Positions 7,727-17,451 of a DNA stretch of 64,000 nt are shown in pieces. Origin of the DNA: Acetobacter nitrogenifigens DSM 23921 = NBRC 105050 (GTDB lineage Bacteria; Pseudomonadota; Alphaproteobacteria; Acetobacterales; Acetobacteraceae); assembly GCF_000429165.1 (NCBI RefSeq), contig NZ_AUBI01000009.1, positions 106,991-170,990 of the forward strand, written 5' to 3'. Each line of letters starts with the position of its first letter. Positions within the stretch are counted from its first letter, which is position 1. Below the pieces are notes generated by a model. The model saw only the letters and a list, made by a program, of their open reading frames with translations, ran no database searches and was not told the DNA's origin. The position numbers and the translations under genes were made by a program.

Positions 7727-9058
7727 TCAGCCAGCGTGCTTGTTCTCTGCGACGTAGCGGTTGGACAGGAAAGGCAGTCCAAGATTCTCGCGAAACGTAT
7801 CATGCTCATATTCGACGCGCAGAAGACCGCGTTGCTGAAGCACCGGGACCACGAGATCGACGAACCGCTCGAGCTGACCGGGCAACGCCTCGAAGATAAC
7901 GAACCCGTCCGCTCCCTCATTCTCAAACCAGCGCTGTAGCGCATCCGCAACTTTCTCCGGTGACCCGACGAAGTCGCCGCGTGGCGTACTGAGTTCTCGC
8001 GCGATCTGACGGACCGTCAGATTTCCCGCCCGCACCCGCTCCAGAATACGCTGCGACGCACTCTGGTTGCTGTCCTGGCCAATACGGGCGACGTCTGGAA
8101 AGGGGCCATCCAGATCGTATTGACGGAAATCATGATCGTTAAATGCGCGCGCAAGAAAGCCAAGTCCCGTATCGATCGAGGTCAGCTCGGATAATTCCTG
8201 ATAATACGCCTCAGCCTCCTCATCGGTGCGTCCGACGATCGGAGCGGCGCCCGGCAGGATGAACGGAGCGCCGTCGGGGCGGCCCAGGCGCTCGGCACGC
8301 GCTTTCAGATCACGATAATAAGTCTGGGCCTCTTCAAGGTTCTGCGGCCCACAGAAGACAACCTCCGCGTGGCGCGCCGCGAAATCTTTCCCATCCTCGG
8401 AAGCGCCTGCTTGAAAGATCACCGGCTGACCTTGCGGCGAGCGTCCGATGTTCAGCGGCCCCCTCACCTGAAAGTAGGGCCCGACGTGATCCAGGCGATG
8501 CAGCTTTGCCGCATCGACGAAGACGCCGCCCTGCTTGTCGCCAACCAGCGCGTCGTCCTCCCAGCTATCCCAAAGGCCCTGCACGACAGAAAGATGTTCG
8601 GCGGCGATGCGGTACCGTTCGTGATGCGCCGGATGAGCCGCCTTGCCGAAGTTCGCCGCCGTATCGCTCAACCATGACGTCACGACGTTCCACCCTGCTC
8701 GACCGCCGCTGATGTGATCGAGCGACGCGAACTGGCGCGCAACATTGAAGGGTTCCGTGTAGCTGACGCTCAACGTGCCGACGAGGCCAATATGCTCTGT
8801 CACTGCGGCGAGCGCCGAAAGGATGGTCAGCGGCTCGAAACGGTACAGATAGTGGGGACTGGATTTCTCATTGATCGATAGGGAATCAGCGACGAACAGA
8901 AAGTCAAATCTCCCTCTTTCCGCCAGTTGCGCCTGCGTCCGATAGAATGAGAGGCTGGTACTCGCGCGGACATCCCTGTCAGGATGTCGCCAATCATCCC
9001 ATGTGCGCCCAACGCCATGAAGGATGAGACCCAGTTTAATCTTGCGTTCTTGCGGCAT
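7727..9058 (-). CDS. FMN-dependent monooxygenase, NtaA/SnaA/DmoA type (LLM class)
   Basis: A 443-residue flavin-dependent monooxygenase of the bacterial luciferase-like superfamily. This subgroup includes nitrilotriacetate monooxygenase A, dibenzothiophene sulfone and dimethylsulfide monooxygenases, which use FMNH2 from a separate reductase. Subgroup features are the GGRAGWNVVTSW region, AANFGKAAHPAHHERY, the VQGLWDSWEDDAL segment and the RSPQGQPVIFQAGASEDGKD motif. It lies 18 bases downstream of the second monooxygenase on the same strand, so the two form an operon. No flavin reductase is adjacent. The substrate cannot be read from sequence; organosulfur or aminopolycarboxylate compounds are typical. 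Confidence 0.9.
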   Translation of the reverse strand: MPQERKIKLGLILHGVGRTWDDWRHPDRDVRASTSLSFYRTQAQLAERGRFDFLFVADSLSINEKSSPHYLYRFEPLTILSALAAVTEHIGLVGTLSVSYTEPFNVARQFASLDHISGGRAGWNVVTSWLSDTAANFGKAAHPAHHERYRIAAEHLSVVQGLWDSWEDDALVGDKQGGVFVDAAKLHRLDHVGPYFQVRGPLNIGRSPQGQPVIFQAGASEDGKDFAARHAEVVFCGPQNLEEAQTYYRDLKARAERLGRPDGAPFILPGAAPIVGRTDEEAEAYYQELSELTSIDTGLGFLARAFNDHDFRQYDLDGPFPDVARIGQDSNQSASQRILERVRAGNLTVRQIARELSTPRGDFVGSPEKVADALQRWFENEGADGFVIFEALPGQLERFVDLVVPVLQQRGLLRVEYEHDTFRENLGLPFLSNRYVAENKHAG

Positions 9059-9076
9059 CTTTGTGGTTCCGTCCTG

Positions 9077-10432
9077 TCAAGCTGCATCGAGGGCGCTGGA
9101 GGGAGCCTTGCGCTGCGTTGTCCACCGGTTCTCCGGGACCGGTAGCCCCAGATGGCCGCGCAGCGTGTCCGTTTCGTATTCGGCTCGAAAGAGACCGCGC
9201 TGCTGGAGGATGGGAACTACCCGCGTGCGAAAAAGATGAAAATCACGCGGCGAAGTCACACGTATGTTGAAACCGTCCGCCGCTTCATTGAGGAACCAGT
9301 TCTCGATCTGTCGGGCGACGGTTTCCGGAGAACCCACGAACCCAAAGCGGGAAGCGCCATAACGCTCTGCGGCTTCGCGCAAAGACAGGCCGCCTGCCTT
9401 CACACCCCGAAGGATTCGTTCCGCTCGTCCTTTATAGCTGTTCAGCGTCAGGTTGCTGACGTCCGGAAATGGCCCGTCAAGCGGGTATTGGCTGAAATCA
9501 TGATAATTGAAGGCCCTGCCCAGCTCGACGAGTTTCTTTTCGATGCTCTGGTGTTCGTTGCGGCTTTCCCCGAGGGCGAGCGCTTCCTCATCAGTCTCGG
9601 CGAGGATTGGCGCTATGCCGGGCATTACGGTGATCGACGCAGGATCCCTGCCCAATGCGACCGCCCGGGACTTCAGATCACGGTAATACGCCTGAGCGGA
9701 CTCCAGATCGTCCACCCCGGCGAACGTAGCGTCGGCGATCTCCGCCCCAAGCCGTCTCCCGGCGTCGCTGTCCCCAGCCTGAAAAATTACCGGCTGACCC
9801 TGAGGCGAGCGGGCGAGCGCCAGAGGCCCATCGACGGAGAAGAATTCGCCCCTGTGATTCAGGGCATGCTGCTTCGATTTATCGAGAAATACGCCTGTGC
9901 TCTTGTCACGGGGAAAAGCGTCGTCTTCGTAGCTGTCCCACAACCCCTGCACGACGTCGACGAATTCGCGCGCGCGCCGATAACGAACCGCATGATCCAG
10001 ATGGGCCTGCTGGTTGTAATTGCGCGCGGCGCCTTCCAGACCGGTCGTCACCACGTTCCAGCCTGCGCGCCCGTGACTGATCTGATCGAGAGAACCGAAC
10101 AGACGCGCTACGTTATACGGCTCCCAGTACGTCGTGGTCAGCGTGCCGACCAGCCCGATCCGGGACGTCGAAACCGCCAGCGCCGACAGCAGCGTCAACG
10201 GTTCAAGACGGTTCAGGAAATGCGGCGCGGTGTTCGGAGTAATGAACGGGCTGTCGACTATGAAAACCAGATCGAATTTCGCCGCCTCAGCCAACCGGGC
10301 GTTTTCGATATACCAGCCGATGTCGACGCTTGCATCGCCCGGCAGATCCGGGTCACGCCATTGGGTAAAATCCGTTCCCGCTCCTGCAAGGATAGCACCA
10401 AGCTTGAGCTGTCGCCGGGTTGTGGCGGCCAT
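9077..10432 (-). CDS. FMN-dependent monooxygenase, NtaA/SnaA/DmoA type (second member)
   Basis: A 451-residue paralogue of the downstream gene with the same signatures: HGRAGWNVVTTGLEGAARNY, VQGLWDSYEDDAF and RSPQGQPVIFQAGDSDAGR. It is the first gene of the minus-strand pair, and its start at 10432 follows a region with no other gene. The two proteins differ clearly in sequence, so they are more likely to have different substrates or to form a heteromer than to be redundant copies. Confidence 0.9.
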   Translation of the reverse strand: MAATTRRQLKLGAILAGAGTDFTQWRDPDLPGDASVDIGWYIENARLAEAAKFDLVFIVDSPFITPNTAPHFLNRLEPLTLLSALAVSTSRIGLVGTLTTTYWEPYNVARLFGSLDQISHGRAGWNVVTTGLEGAARNYNQQAHLDHAVRYRRAREFVDVVQGLWDSYEDDAFPRDKSTGVFLDKSKQHALNHRGEFFSVDGPLALARSPQGQPVIFQAGDSDAGRRLGAEIADATFAGVDDLESAQAYYRDLKSRAVALGRDPASITVMPGIAPILAETDEEALALGESRNEHQSIEKKLVELGRAFNYHDFSQYPLDGPFPDVSNLTLNSYKGRAERILRGVKAGGLSLREAAERYGASRFGFVGSPETVARQIENWFLNEAADGFNIRVTSPRDFHLFRTRVVPILQQRGLFRAEYETDTLRGHLGLPVPENRWTTQRKAPSSALDAA

Positions 10433-10856
10433 CGTCGTCTCCCGTTTCTGAACAGACCCGGAAGGTGACGGGTTCGACGCTTTGGGAAAAACGAGAAATA
10501 TTCAACACAGCGATGTGGCGACGCAAACCTGCCCCGGTGGCGCCGACGCTCTCTCCCACCGCACAAGCCTCCCGTCGCGACCACGCGCCGCGCGTCCGGA
10601 GTTCACTGGAAACGCGCCTGGACAACCGCGCCTTGTCCGAGGCGCGTGCGACAAACGCCGTCGTCGAGACGAACGATCTGGAAATCTTTATCCGAAAAGA
10701 GAGACTTCGCCGTCCTGCTAAAAATACATGCAAGGCGACGTTACGACGTTTCACCCGTGAACCGACGCGCCTAGATGGGGCTCTAGGAGATCCGGGCGTA
10801 ACGGCACGCGGAGAGATCGCAGCCGTGCAATAAAAGACTGATTTAAAAAGAGATTT
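10433..10856. other. Intergenic region, monooxygenase operon promoter side
   Basis: No gene is supported in these 424 bases. The region must hold the promoter for the minus-strand monooxygenase pair and the end of the efflux/pirin operon. I see no strong hairpin or recognisable riboswitch in it. Confidence 0.5.
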
Positions 10857-11591
10857 TTATCTGCTCGCGGTATCCGCAAGCAGAATTACAGCGTCCTGCG
10901 TCGCGATGACAACCGCCTCCTTCTGCCCGTCGATCCTTGCGGCGTCTCCCGCGGCAAGAAGCTCCCCTCCCAGTGAAGCCCCGCCTTTTGCGACGATCAT
11001 GTACAGGGTGCGGCTGGGGGCTGTCCGATAGAGAGCGCCCTCCCCGGCACGCAACGTCGCGCGCAGGAGACGAGACCTGGACCGCAACGTCACAGGGGCG
11101 CCGTCGATGACCGCCTCCGTCCCCTCCGGATCATCTTCCGGAAAACCGGATGCGATAATACGGAAACTTCCGTCTTCGGCTGCAGGAAAATCCAGACGCG
11201 TCTCCTGCGCCGGCTCTCCGCCTTCGTTATCGGCCAGAAACCAGAATTGAAGGCAAGACGCTCCGACCGGCCCGGCGCGCCAGCCGAACGACTGACACCC
11301 GCTTGCTGCGCTGATCGCGTGGAGTCCCCCGGCCATGATCGTCTCGGATGGAAACAGTTCAGACGTCGCACTCAGCGCGCCTTCGGCCAACCATGTCACG
11401 ATATCTACATTCTGCTCCGCGCCGAGGCGAAACTGCGCTCCCGATGCGATACGCATGGCGTTGACGACGCGCAGGCGGCCATCATGGACATACGCTGCAT
11501 CCTGAAAGGAGCCGAACGCGAAATGACAACGGAGATCGACTCCCGCTTCATGGATTGTCCCAAGCATGTCGACGCGGCGGATCGTGATCAT
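10857..11591 (-). CDS. Pirin-like bicupin protein lacking the usual metal ligands
   Basis: About 244 residues, starting MITIRRVDMLGTI at 11591. The gene begins 17 bases after the outer-membrane factor stop, so it is the last gene of the efflux operon. The fold resembles short pirins of the YhhW type: HFAFGSF, an LRVVNAMRI strand, VDIVTWLAEGAL and MAGGLHAISAASGC correspond in order to family landmarks. Where pirins have the His-rich metal site (HPHRDME-like), this protein reads RLGAEQNVD, and the following conserved His (in GIAHSE-like) is also missing. Pirins of this type can act as quercetin dioxygenases through the metal; this one probably cannot. A sensing or structural role is possible. 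Confidence 0.7.
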   Translation of the reverse strand: MITIRRVDMLGTIHEAGVDLRCHFAFGSFQDAAYVHDGRLRVVNAMRIASGAQFRLGAEQNVDIVTWLAEGALSATSELFPSETIMAGGLHAISAASGCQSFGWRAGPVGASCLQFWFLADNEGGEPAQETRLDFPAAEDGSFRIIASGFPEDDPEGTEAVIDGAPVTLRSRSRLLRATLRAGEGALYRTAPSRTLYMIVAKGGASLGGELLAAGDAARIDGQKEAVVIATQDAVILLADTASR

Positions 11592-11608
11592 GTTTGTCGG
11601 ATCTCCGC

Positions 11609-13183
11609 TCAGCCGTGAGACGTCGCGGGGCGCGATGCGACGGGGTAAGTCGTCTCCCAACCGCCGCCAAGCGCGCGGTAAAGCCGCGTCACGGAACGGG
11701 ACACCTCCGCGGTGGCGTCAACCAACTGCCCCTGAGAAGCCAGCAACGCGTTTTGCATGGTCAGAACATTGAGAAAGTCGGACGAACCCGATTTGTACTG
11801 AGCCTGCGCAGTCTCCACCGCGATCTGATTTTCATGAACGGCCTCCTGCAACCGATCGCGTTCAGACTGCGAGGCTGAGAGATCGGCCATCGCGTCGTCG
11901 ACCTCCTGCCAGGCCTTGAGCACGGTCCGCTGCAGGAAGATCGCCGCCTCCTTCTGCTGCGCCTTGCGCAGATGCAATTGCCCGGTCAGACGCCCTCCCT
12001 CGAACAATGGCAAGGTCGCGGTAGGGCCGAAACCATACTGGCGGGAGGCCCATGACCCGAGGCCGCTGAACTGCAGCGCCTGAATGTCGAGGCTGCCTGA
12101 CAGGGTGATGCGCGGGAAGAAATCCGCCACAGCGACGCCAACGGAAGCGGTCGCTGCGTGCAGACGATCCTCCGCCGCGCGGATATCTGGCCGCCGTTCG
12201 GCAAGCTGAGACGGCAGGCCGACCGGCACGCTCGCAGGCACAGGCGGAATCGCCGACGGCTTGCCCAGACGGGCGTTCAGCGCGCCCGGCGCCTGCGCGA
12301 CGAGGAAGCTCAGCGCGTTCAGAAGATGCACCTCCTCCCTCTCCAGGGGGCCACGCTGGGCTTCGAAGGTGTGCAGCTGCCCGGTCGAGTCCGCAACGTC
12401 CAGCCGCGTGGCGGCGCCCTGCTGGAAACGAAGCGTCGTCAGACGCACGCTGTCGCGCGCGATCTGGATGTTGTGGTCGAGAATACCGATGCGCGCCTGC
12501 ACGCCGCGCAGGTCGATATAATCCTGCGCGGTCTCGCCCATCAGCGACACGAGCAGATCGCGGCGCATGTCTTCCGTCGCGTGCACCGCCGCCGTGGCCG
12601 CTTCGACCTGTCGGCGGACATGTCCCCAGAGATCGACTTCCCACGATGCGCTCATTCCATACTGCGGCAGGTTGAACGACGGGTTGCCGACGCTGCCCGG
12701 CAGTGCGGTCGGACCGAACCCCTGCTGGCCGCTGGCGATCGATCCCGCCTGCTCCCGCTCGATGGTCCCAAGCAGGCCGAGGATGCCGTTTGTGCTGGCC
12801 CGCTCACGAGCGTAAGAGGCGTTTGCCTCCATATGAGGCATCTGCGCAGCGCTGGCGATCTTGCGTTCAGCGTTACTCTCCATCAGGCGCAGGGACGCGG
12901 CCTGAAGATCGAGATTCGCGGCCGTGACGTCGTTCTCCAGCGCCGTCAGCGTCGGATCGTTGAACAGGCGCCACCATTGCGGGTCGGCCATTGTCTCGAC
13001 AGGGCGACTTTCCGAAGGCGGCAGACTCTGGCGCCAGTTCGCTGCGCTCCTGATCTCGGGCTTGTGGTAATCCGGCCCCACCGTGCATGCGGTCAGCGCT
13101 CCAAGGCAGAGCGTCGCCGCCAGCGTCGGGCGGAGTTGGCGTTTGCGACCTTCGGCAGCGTCCGGCCTGTTTGCACTGAGCAT
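11609..13183 (-). CDS. Efflux outer-membrane lipoprotein (NodT family)
   Basis: A TolC-like outer-membrane channel for the adjacent EmrAB-type pump. The start at 13183 follows the adaptor stop codon by a single base (TGACATG), giving a lipoprotein signal with lipobox LTAC, Cys at residue 33 and the CTVGPDYHKPE motif typical of NodT proteins. Two OEP repeats are visible: the second contains AERRPDIRAAEDRLHAATASVG, and the end is YRALGGGWETTYP. A start 15 bases upstream (13198), overlapping the adaptor gene, is also possible. The next gene is the pirin. Confidence 0.88.
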   Translation of the reverse strand: MLSANRPDAAEGRKRQLRPTLAATLCLGALTACTVGPDYHKPEIRSAANWRQSLPPSESRPVETMADPQWWRLFNDPTLTALENDVTAANLDLQAASLRLMESNAERKIASAAQMPHMEANASYARERASTNGILGLLGTIEREQAGSIASGQQGFGPTALPGSVGNPSFNLPQYGMSASWEVDLWGHVRRQVEAATAAVHATEDMRRDLLVSLMGETAQDYIDLRGVQARIGILDHNIQIARDSVRLTTLRFQQGAATRLDVADSTGQLHTFEAQRGPLEREEVHLLNALSFLVAQAPGALNARLGKPSAIPPVPASVPVGLPSQLAERRPDIRAAEDRLHAATASVGVAVADFFPRITLSGSLDIQALQFSGLGSWASRQYGFGPTATLPLFEGGRLTGQLHLRKAQQKEAAIFLQRTVLKAWQEVDDAMADLSASQSERDRLQEAVHENQIAVETAQAQYKSGSSDFLNVLTMQNALLASQGQLVDATAEVSRSVTRLYRALGGGWETTYPVASRPATSHG

Positions 13184-13184
13184 G

Positions 13185-14261
13185 TCAGCGCCAGACATAG
13201 CGGGCGTCGTCAGCATGAGGACCGGATAGGCGGGAACCTGTGTCGATGCTGACTTCCACCGACATGCCCACTCTAACCCTGGAAGCAAGAGGCTGCCCCG
13301 GATCGAAGGTCAGCTTCACCGGGACGCGCTGCACCACCTTGGTGAAGTTGCCGGTTGCGTTGTCCGGCTGGATCGGCGCAAACGCGACGCCGGTCGCAGG
13401 CGCTACAGAGTCCACATGCGCTTTCAGCGATCGCCCCGGGAATGTGTCCACACGGACAGTGGCGGCCTGCCCGGTCTGCACTTTGGTCAGTTGCGTTTCC
13501 TGAAAATTGGCGAGCACGTAGGCGGCCTGCGTCGGCACGATAGCGAGAATCGCCGTGCCGGGATGCACATAAGCGCCCACACGAACGCCACGTTCGCCAA
13601 CGACGCCGGAGACTGGCGCCGGGATCGTGCAGTAGGACAGGTTCAGTTCGGCCTGCTTTTCGTCGGCCTGCGCCTGCATGACCTGTCCCTGCGCCTCAAC
13701 CAGTCGCGCTTTAAGGACATCGACCTGACGGATAGCGGCGTCCGTCGCGGCCTGATCCCGCGCAATGGCGGCCTCCGCTTCCTTGTCTTTCGCCTCGCTG
13801 GACTGCTTCTGCTCGATGGTGCCTGCGCCGCCAGAAGACAGGGTGCGATACCGCTGCATGTTTTGTTGAGCGAACAGTTGGTCGGCCCGATCCGCCTCCA
13901 CGGCCGCACGAGTTCCGGCGATGACAGAATCCTGCCGCGTCAGCTCCGCCTCAAGATTTCGCGCAGCGCCCTGTGCGGCAAGAAGACGGCCCTTTGCGGC
14001 GTCGAGAGCGGCTCGGTAATCGTCGTCTTCGATATGGGCGAGTTCTTCGCCCGCGCGTACGGCTTCGTTATCTTCGGCCAGAACGCGGTCGATACGCCCC
14101 GACACCTTGGGCGCGACTGCCGTGAAATCGGCAGTGACATACGCGTCGTTGGTGTATTGATTCACGCCGTCGCCCAAAACGAGCCGACTGCCGCCCCAAG
14201 CCGCGATCGCGAGCACGGCTGCGGCGCAGCCAGCGTAAAGCAGTGGTTTTCTGTAAATCAT
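13185..14261 (-). CDS. EmrA/HlyD-type membrane fusion protein
   Basis: The periplasmic adaptor of the tripartite efflux pump, 358 residues. One N-terminal membrane helix (LLYAGCAAAVLAIAAWGG) is followed by the family motif TNDAYVTADFTAVAPKVSG. A biotinyl-lipoyl-like half domain, a long coiled coil (about residues 85-200, rich in Ala/Glu/Gln) and the second half domain with PVSGVVGERGVRVGAYV come next. It sits 20 bases downstream of the MFS gene and abuts the outer-membrane factor, so all three pump parts are in one operon. The substrate is unknown; hydrophobic toxins or organic acids are typical for EmrAB. Confidence 0.9.
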   Translation of the reverse strand: MIYRKPLLYAGCAAAVLAIAAWGGSRLVLGDGVNQYTNDAYVTADFTAVAPKVSGRIDRVLAEDNEAVRAGEELAHIEDDDYRAALDAAKGRLLAAQGAARNLEAELTRQDSVIAGTRAAVEADRADQLFAQQNMQRYRTLSSGGAGTIEQKQSSEAKDKEAEAAIARDQAATDAAIRQVDVLKARLVEAQGQVMQAQADEKQAELNLSYCTIPAPVSGVVGERGVRVGAYVHPGTAILAIVPTQAAYVLANFQETQLTKVQTGQAATVRVDTFPGRSLKAHVDSVAPATGVAFAPIQPDNATGNFTKVVQRVPVKLTFDPGQPLASRVRVGMSVEVSIDTGSRLSGPHADDARYVWR

Positions 14262-14281
14262 TATATTCAGATCCGCGAAAT

Positions 14282-16027
14282 TCAGTGAGCGGGAGCCGTC
14301 GCCGCCGGAGCGCGAGGCGGATAGACACGACGAGGCAGGAGGACGTTCAGGACCGCATAGCCGAGACAGACCCAGATCAGGCCGAAATAGATATCGGCAA
14401 GCCCGAGAACGACAGATTGCTCGTGGACGTATGTGTGGAAGACTTCGAGGGCGTTGTGCGCGACATGGCCCGCATCGGGCGACGTGCCGGCCAACTGTTG
14501 CTGGATCGGGTCGCCCAACCCCTGAAGCGTCGTTCCGTTGGCGCCGTGGTGGTCGAGCAACATCACGGAATGATACTGCTCGCGACGGCGGGTCACGGCG
14601 GCGAAGATGGCGAAAGCTACAGCATTCGCCAGTCCTTTAAGCATGTTGACCATGCCGGAGATGAAGGGACCGTCCGCAGGACCTAGCGCAAGCGTCGCCA
14701 GCATCAGCGTCGGGATGACCGTCATCGGCTGTCCGAACACCTGCAGGATCTGGATGACGTAGAAATTGTCGCGAACCCAGTCAGGCGTCAGCCATGTGCC
14801 GAACCACGCTGCCGCCGCCAGACACGCCATTCCCCCTGCCAGCACGTAGCGGCAGTCGACACGGCGGCTGTTGCAGATGGCGGCGATCAACGGAAGCATG
14901 ATCAGTTGCGGCAACGCCACCACGAGAGCGACCGGAGCCGTCTGGATCGGACGATAACCGCGGATCTCTTCCAGGTATGTCGCCGGAAGCTCCGACAGCA
15001 ACCCGCAGATCGCGAGAATACCGACCAGAGAAATCAGCGACGCCTGAATGTTGCGTGAGCGCCAGTATTGAATCTTGAAATACGGGCTCGGGTGGAACGC
15101 CTCGTTGATAAGGAAGACGACGAACGCCGCTCCTCCCCAAAACGCAAGATGCGTAATGGTCGCCGAACGGAACCAGTCCAGGCGGTCCCCCTGATACAGG
15201 ACGATCACCAGCGAACAGATGGCGGGCAAACCGACCATCAAACCGAACCAGTTGAACTTCTCGAATCGCTCCATATGCAATGGATCGCGCGGAAGGCCGT
15301 AAGCGATCATCGCGACCGCCAGCGCCGCAAGCGGGATAATCTCCCAGTACAACCAATGCCACCCGACATGTTCGAACCAGAACGCTTCGAGCGGCAGGCC
15401 GAGATTCGGGCCGAAGGTCGCGCTCATCGCGTACCCGCCAATGCCGAAAACACGAATTTCTGGCGGTAGATATTTGAGCATGACGGTCATCAGCACAGGC
15501 GGCAGGCACCCTGCGGCCATGCCCTGAAACGCGCGCAGCACGCACAGCGACGTCACATCCGGCATGAACGGCGCCGGAATGGCGAGCAGCGCCATCAACG
15601 CCGTCATGAAAATCGAGAACCGGTAGATCGAGAACGTCATGTAGAACCACGGCGTGAACGCCATGGCCGCGATATTAAACGCCTCGTAGATCGTGATCAG
15701 CCAGGTACCGTCGTCGTGGCTGATGTGCATCGCCCCGAGAATGTCGGCGAGACCGTTCTCCGTCACATGTTCGTTGAAGCCCGCGACGTGCACAGCAAGC
15801 AGCATCCCGACGCACCCGATGATCGTCCGGACGCCGAAAGGCGGAATATACGATGGCATGGGCGGCGACGCATGGATAACCGGCGCAGCCTGCTGAACGG
15901 CGAGCGGCGGGGATGCCGACGCCCCGTCGGGCGAGGCTACGTGGCTGGCTTCGCCGCCATTTGTGTCGCAAGTTTCCGAAATCATGGCCCACATCATCAA
16001 CGCAATCGAATGCGAAAAAACCTCCAT
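14282..16027 (-). CDS. MFS drug:H+ antiporter, DHA2 (EmrB/QacA) family
   Basis: The inner-membrane pump subunit, 581 residues with about 14 hydrophobic helices. The N-terminal part has a long Ala/Pro-rich hydrophilic leader before the first helix (VRTIIGCVGMLLAVHV). Motifs typical of EmrB-like transporters include the WLITIYEAFNIAAM region in helix 2 and an RAFQGMAAGCLPPVLM segment. It is the first gene of the pump operon and is divergent from a LysR gene with 77 bases between them, the usual arrangement for a regulator and its target. The start is uncertain: 16027 has a poor ribosome site and 15985 (MISETCD) is an alternative. Confidence 0.9.
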   Translation of the reverse strand: MEVFSHSIALMMWAMISETCDTNGGEASHVASPDGASASPPLAVQQAAPVIHASPPMPSYIPPFGVRTIIGCVGMLLAVHVAGFNEHVTENGLADILGAMHISHDDGTWLITIYEAFNIAAMAFTPWFYMTFSIYRFSIFMTALMALLAIPAPFMPDVTSLCVLRAFQGMAAGCLPPVLMTVMLKYLPPEIRVFGIGGYAMSATFGPNLGLPLEAFWFEHVGWHWLYWEIIPLAALAVAMIAYGLPRDPLHMERFEKFNWFGLMVGLPAICSLVIVLYQGDRLDWFRSATITHLAFWGGAAFVVFLINEAFHPSPYFKIQYWRSRNIQASLISLVGILAICGLLSELPATYLEEIRGYRPIQTAPVALVVALPQLIMLPLIAAICNSRRVDCRYVLAGGMACLAAAAWFGTWLTPDWVRDNFYVIQILQVFGQPMTVIPTLMLATLALGPADGPFISGMVNMLKGLANAVAFAIFAAVTRRREQYHSVMLLDHHGANGTTLQGLGDPIQQQLAGTSPDAGHVAHNALEVFHTYVHEQSVVLGLADIYFGLIWVCLGYAVLNVLLPRRVYPPRAPAATAPAH

Positions 16028-16104
16028 TCCGATTAAGTCTGGATTTCATTTTTCGGAACGGTTTTCGGTGGCTTGTGACTCATCTGGAAGGGTAGTATGC
16101 GCGG

Positions 16105-17025
16105 ATGCGAGGATATGACCTTGATCTGCTGCGTTTTCTGCAAATTCTGATTGAGGAGGAAAGCGTCTCCGGCGCAGCCCGAAGAATGCATGTGAGCGAG
16201 CCGGCGATGAGCCGCCATCTGTCCAAGCTTCGCGGAGTGTTCGGCGACCCGATCCTTGTTCCATCCGGGCGGCAGTTAACCGCATCCGCCTTCGCCCTCG
16301 GCATTCTCGACCGTGTTCAGGAGGTGGTGCGGGCAGCAGACGGTCTGATCGAGACGCGCGCCCTGTCCAACCTGCGTAACATGACGCCGAAATTCACCAT
16401 CCGCGCCAACGACGTCGTCACTGCGGCAGTGGCGCTGCCCTTGCTCCGGAAGCTTCGGGAAGAGTGTCCGAATTGCGAACTGGTATTCGCGCCGGAAATT
16501 GACGAACCGCCCAGCGATGCGCTGCGTAACGAAGGCATTGACCTCTACCTTGGCGCCACCGACATGCTGAGTCCGGAAATCAGGCGGCAGACCATCTTTT
16601 ATGACCGGATGCGCGCGCTGGTTCGACAGGACCACCCTATTTTCGACGAAGGCATAACGCCGCAGAACCTGACTCATTACGACCACATCAGCGTATCGCG
16701 GCGAGGTCGGGCTCACGGACCTCTCGACTGGGCGTTACGCGATCATTACGGCCTGACCCGACGCGTCGTTTTGGTGGTCCCGAACTACAAGGCGATGATC
16801 GACAGCATGTCCGATACGGATTTCATTCTACTGCTTCCGGGTATGGCGCTGGACCGCGTTCCGCTTACCGCGCTGGGCCTGCAAGTCTTCGACTTTCCCT
16901 TCGTGCTGCCGAACGTGGAAGCGTTTCAGGCCTGGCATCCACGCCGCGACAATGATCCGGTGCACCAGTGGCTCAGGGAGAGCCTGTTCGGCGTATGCCG
17001 CAAGCTGGTTATCGGACGGACTTGA
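16105..17025 (+). CDS. LysR-family transcriptional regulator, divergent to efflux operon
   Basis: A 306-residue LysR regulator. The N-terminal helix-turn-helix reads LDLLRFLQILIEEESVSGAARRMHVSEPAMSRHLSKLR, about residues 6-43 (written as the complete domain boundary only), followed by the co-inducer domain from about residue 90. The short divergent spacing of 77 bases to the efflux operon strongly suggests that it controls that operon and itself. No effector can be inferred. Confidence 0.9.
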   Translation: MRGYDLDLLRFLQILIEEESVSGAARRMHVSEPAMSRHLSKLRGVFGDPILVPSGRQLTASAFALGILDRVQEVVRAADGLIETRALSNLRNMTPKFTIRANDVVTAAVALPLLRKLREECPNCELVFAPEIDEPPSDALRNEGIDLYLGATDMLSPEIRRQTIFYDRMRALVRQDHPIFDEGITPQNLTHYDHISVSRRGRAHGPLDWALRDHYGLTRRVVLVVPNYKAMIDSMSDTDFILLLPGMALDRVPLTALGLQVFDFPFVLPNVEAFQAWHPRRDNDPVHQWLRESLFGVCRKLVIGRT

Positions 17026-17451
17026 GCAAGGAACAGCGACTCTGATCTGTGCTATTTTAAAAATCTTTACGTCGAGTAAGGTTATTCTCAGAGGTGGGAG
17101 CCAAACGGAAACCGATCCCGCGACACTGTGCAGCCATTTAAACGCAATCCCAGTGGAAACTCACATCCGACACGCCTCACGCCCAACTCAGACATAATCT
17201 TTTGTGCCACGCTTGGCGGAGTTTGAAACATTTCGATCTCGGATTTTCTGTCAAAAGCCTACGCCGCGTCTGGTCCCGCTCAACCGGTGGGGAGGAGCCT
17301 TCCCTACCGTCCCGAATTCGTGGCGACAGCGCCCCTCCCGCAAGAATCCTCCCCTGCTATGAGATCTTCCTGCAACGAAAGATAGTGTCGCCATCGACTT
17401 CACAGATACCCGCGCTCAAATCAAAGCCCGATTCAGATGACGACGATCTGC
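17026..17451. other. Intergenic region between LysR and amidinotransferase-like gene
   Basis: Two convergent genes are separated by about 426 bases. I see no gene, hairpin terminator or repeat that stands out. Short open frames here lack ribosome-binding sites and family features. Confidence 0.45.

Noticed and set aside
9152..10468. 438-codon plus-strand frame antisense to the second monooxygenase
   Set aside because: The monooxygenase on the other strand has family motifs along its whole length; the antisense product has none.
12158..13252. 364-codon plus-strand frame antisense to the efflux outer-membrane factor
   Set aside because: Composition typical of an antisense frame and no ribosome-binding site; the NodT-family gene explains the region.
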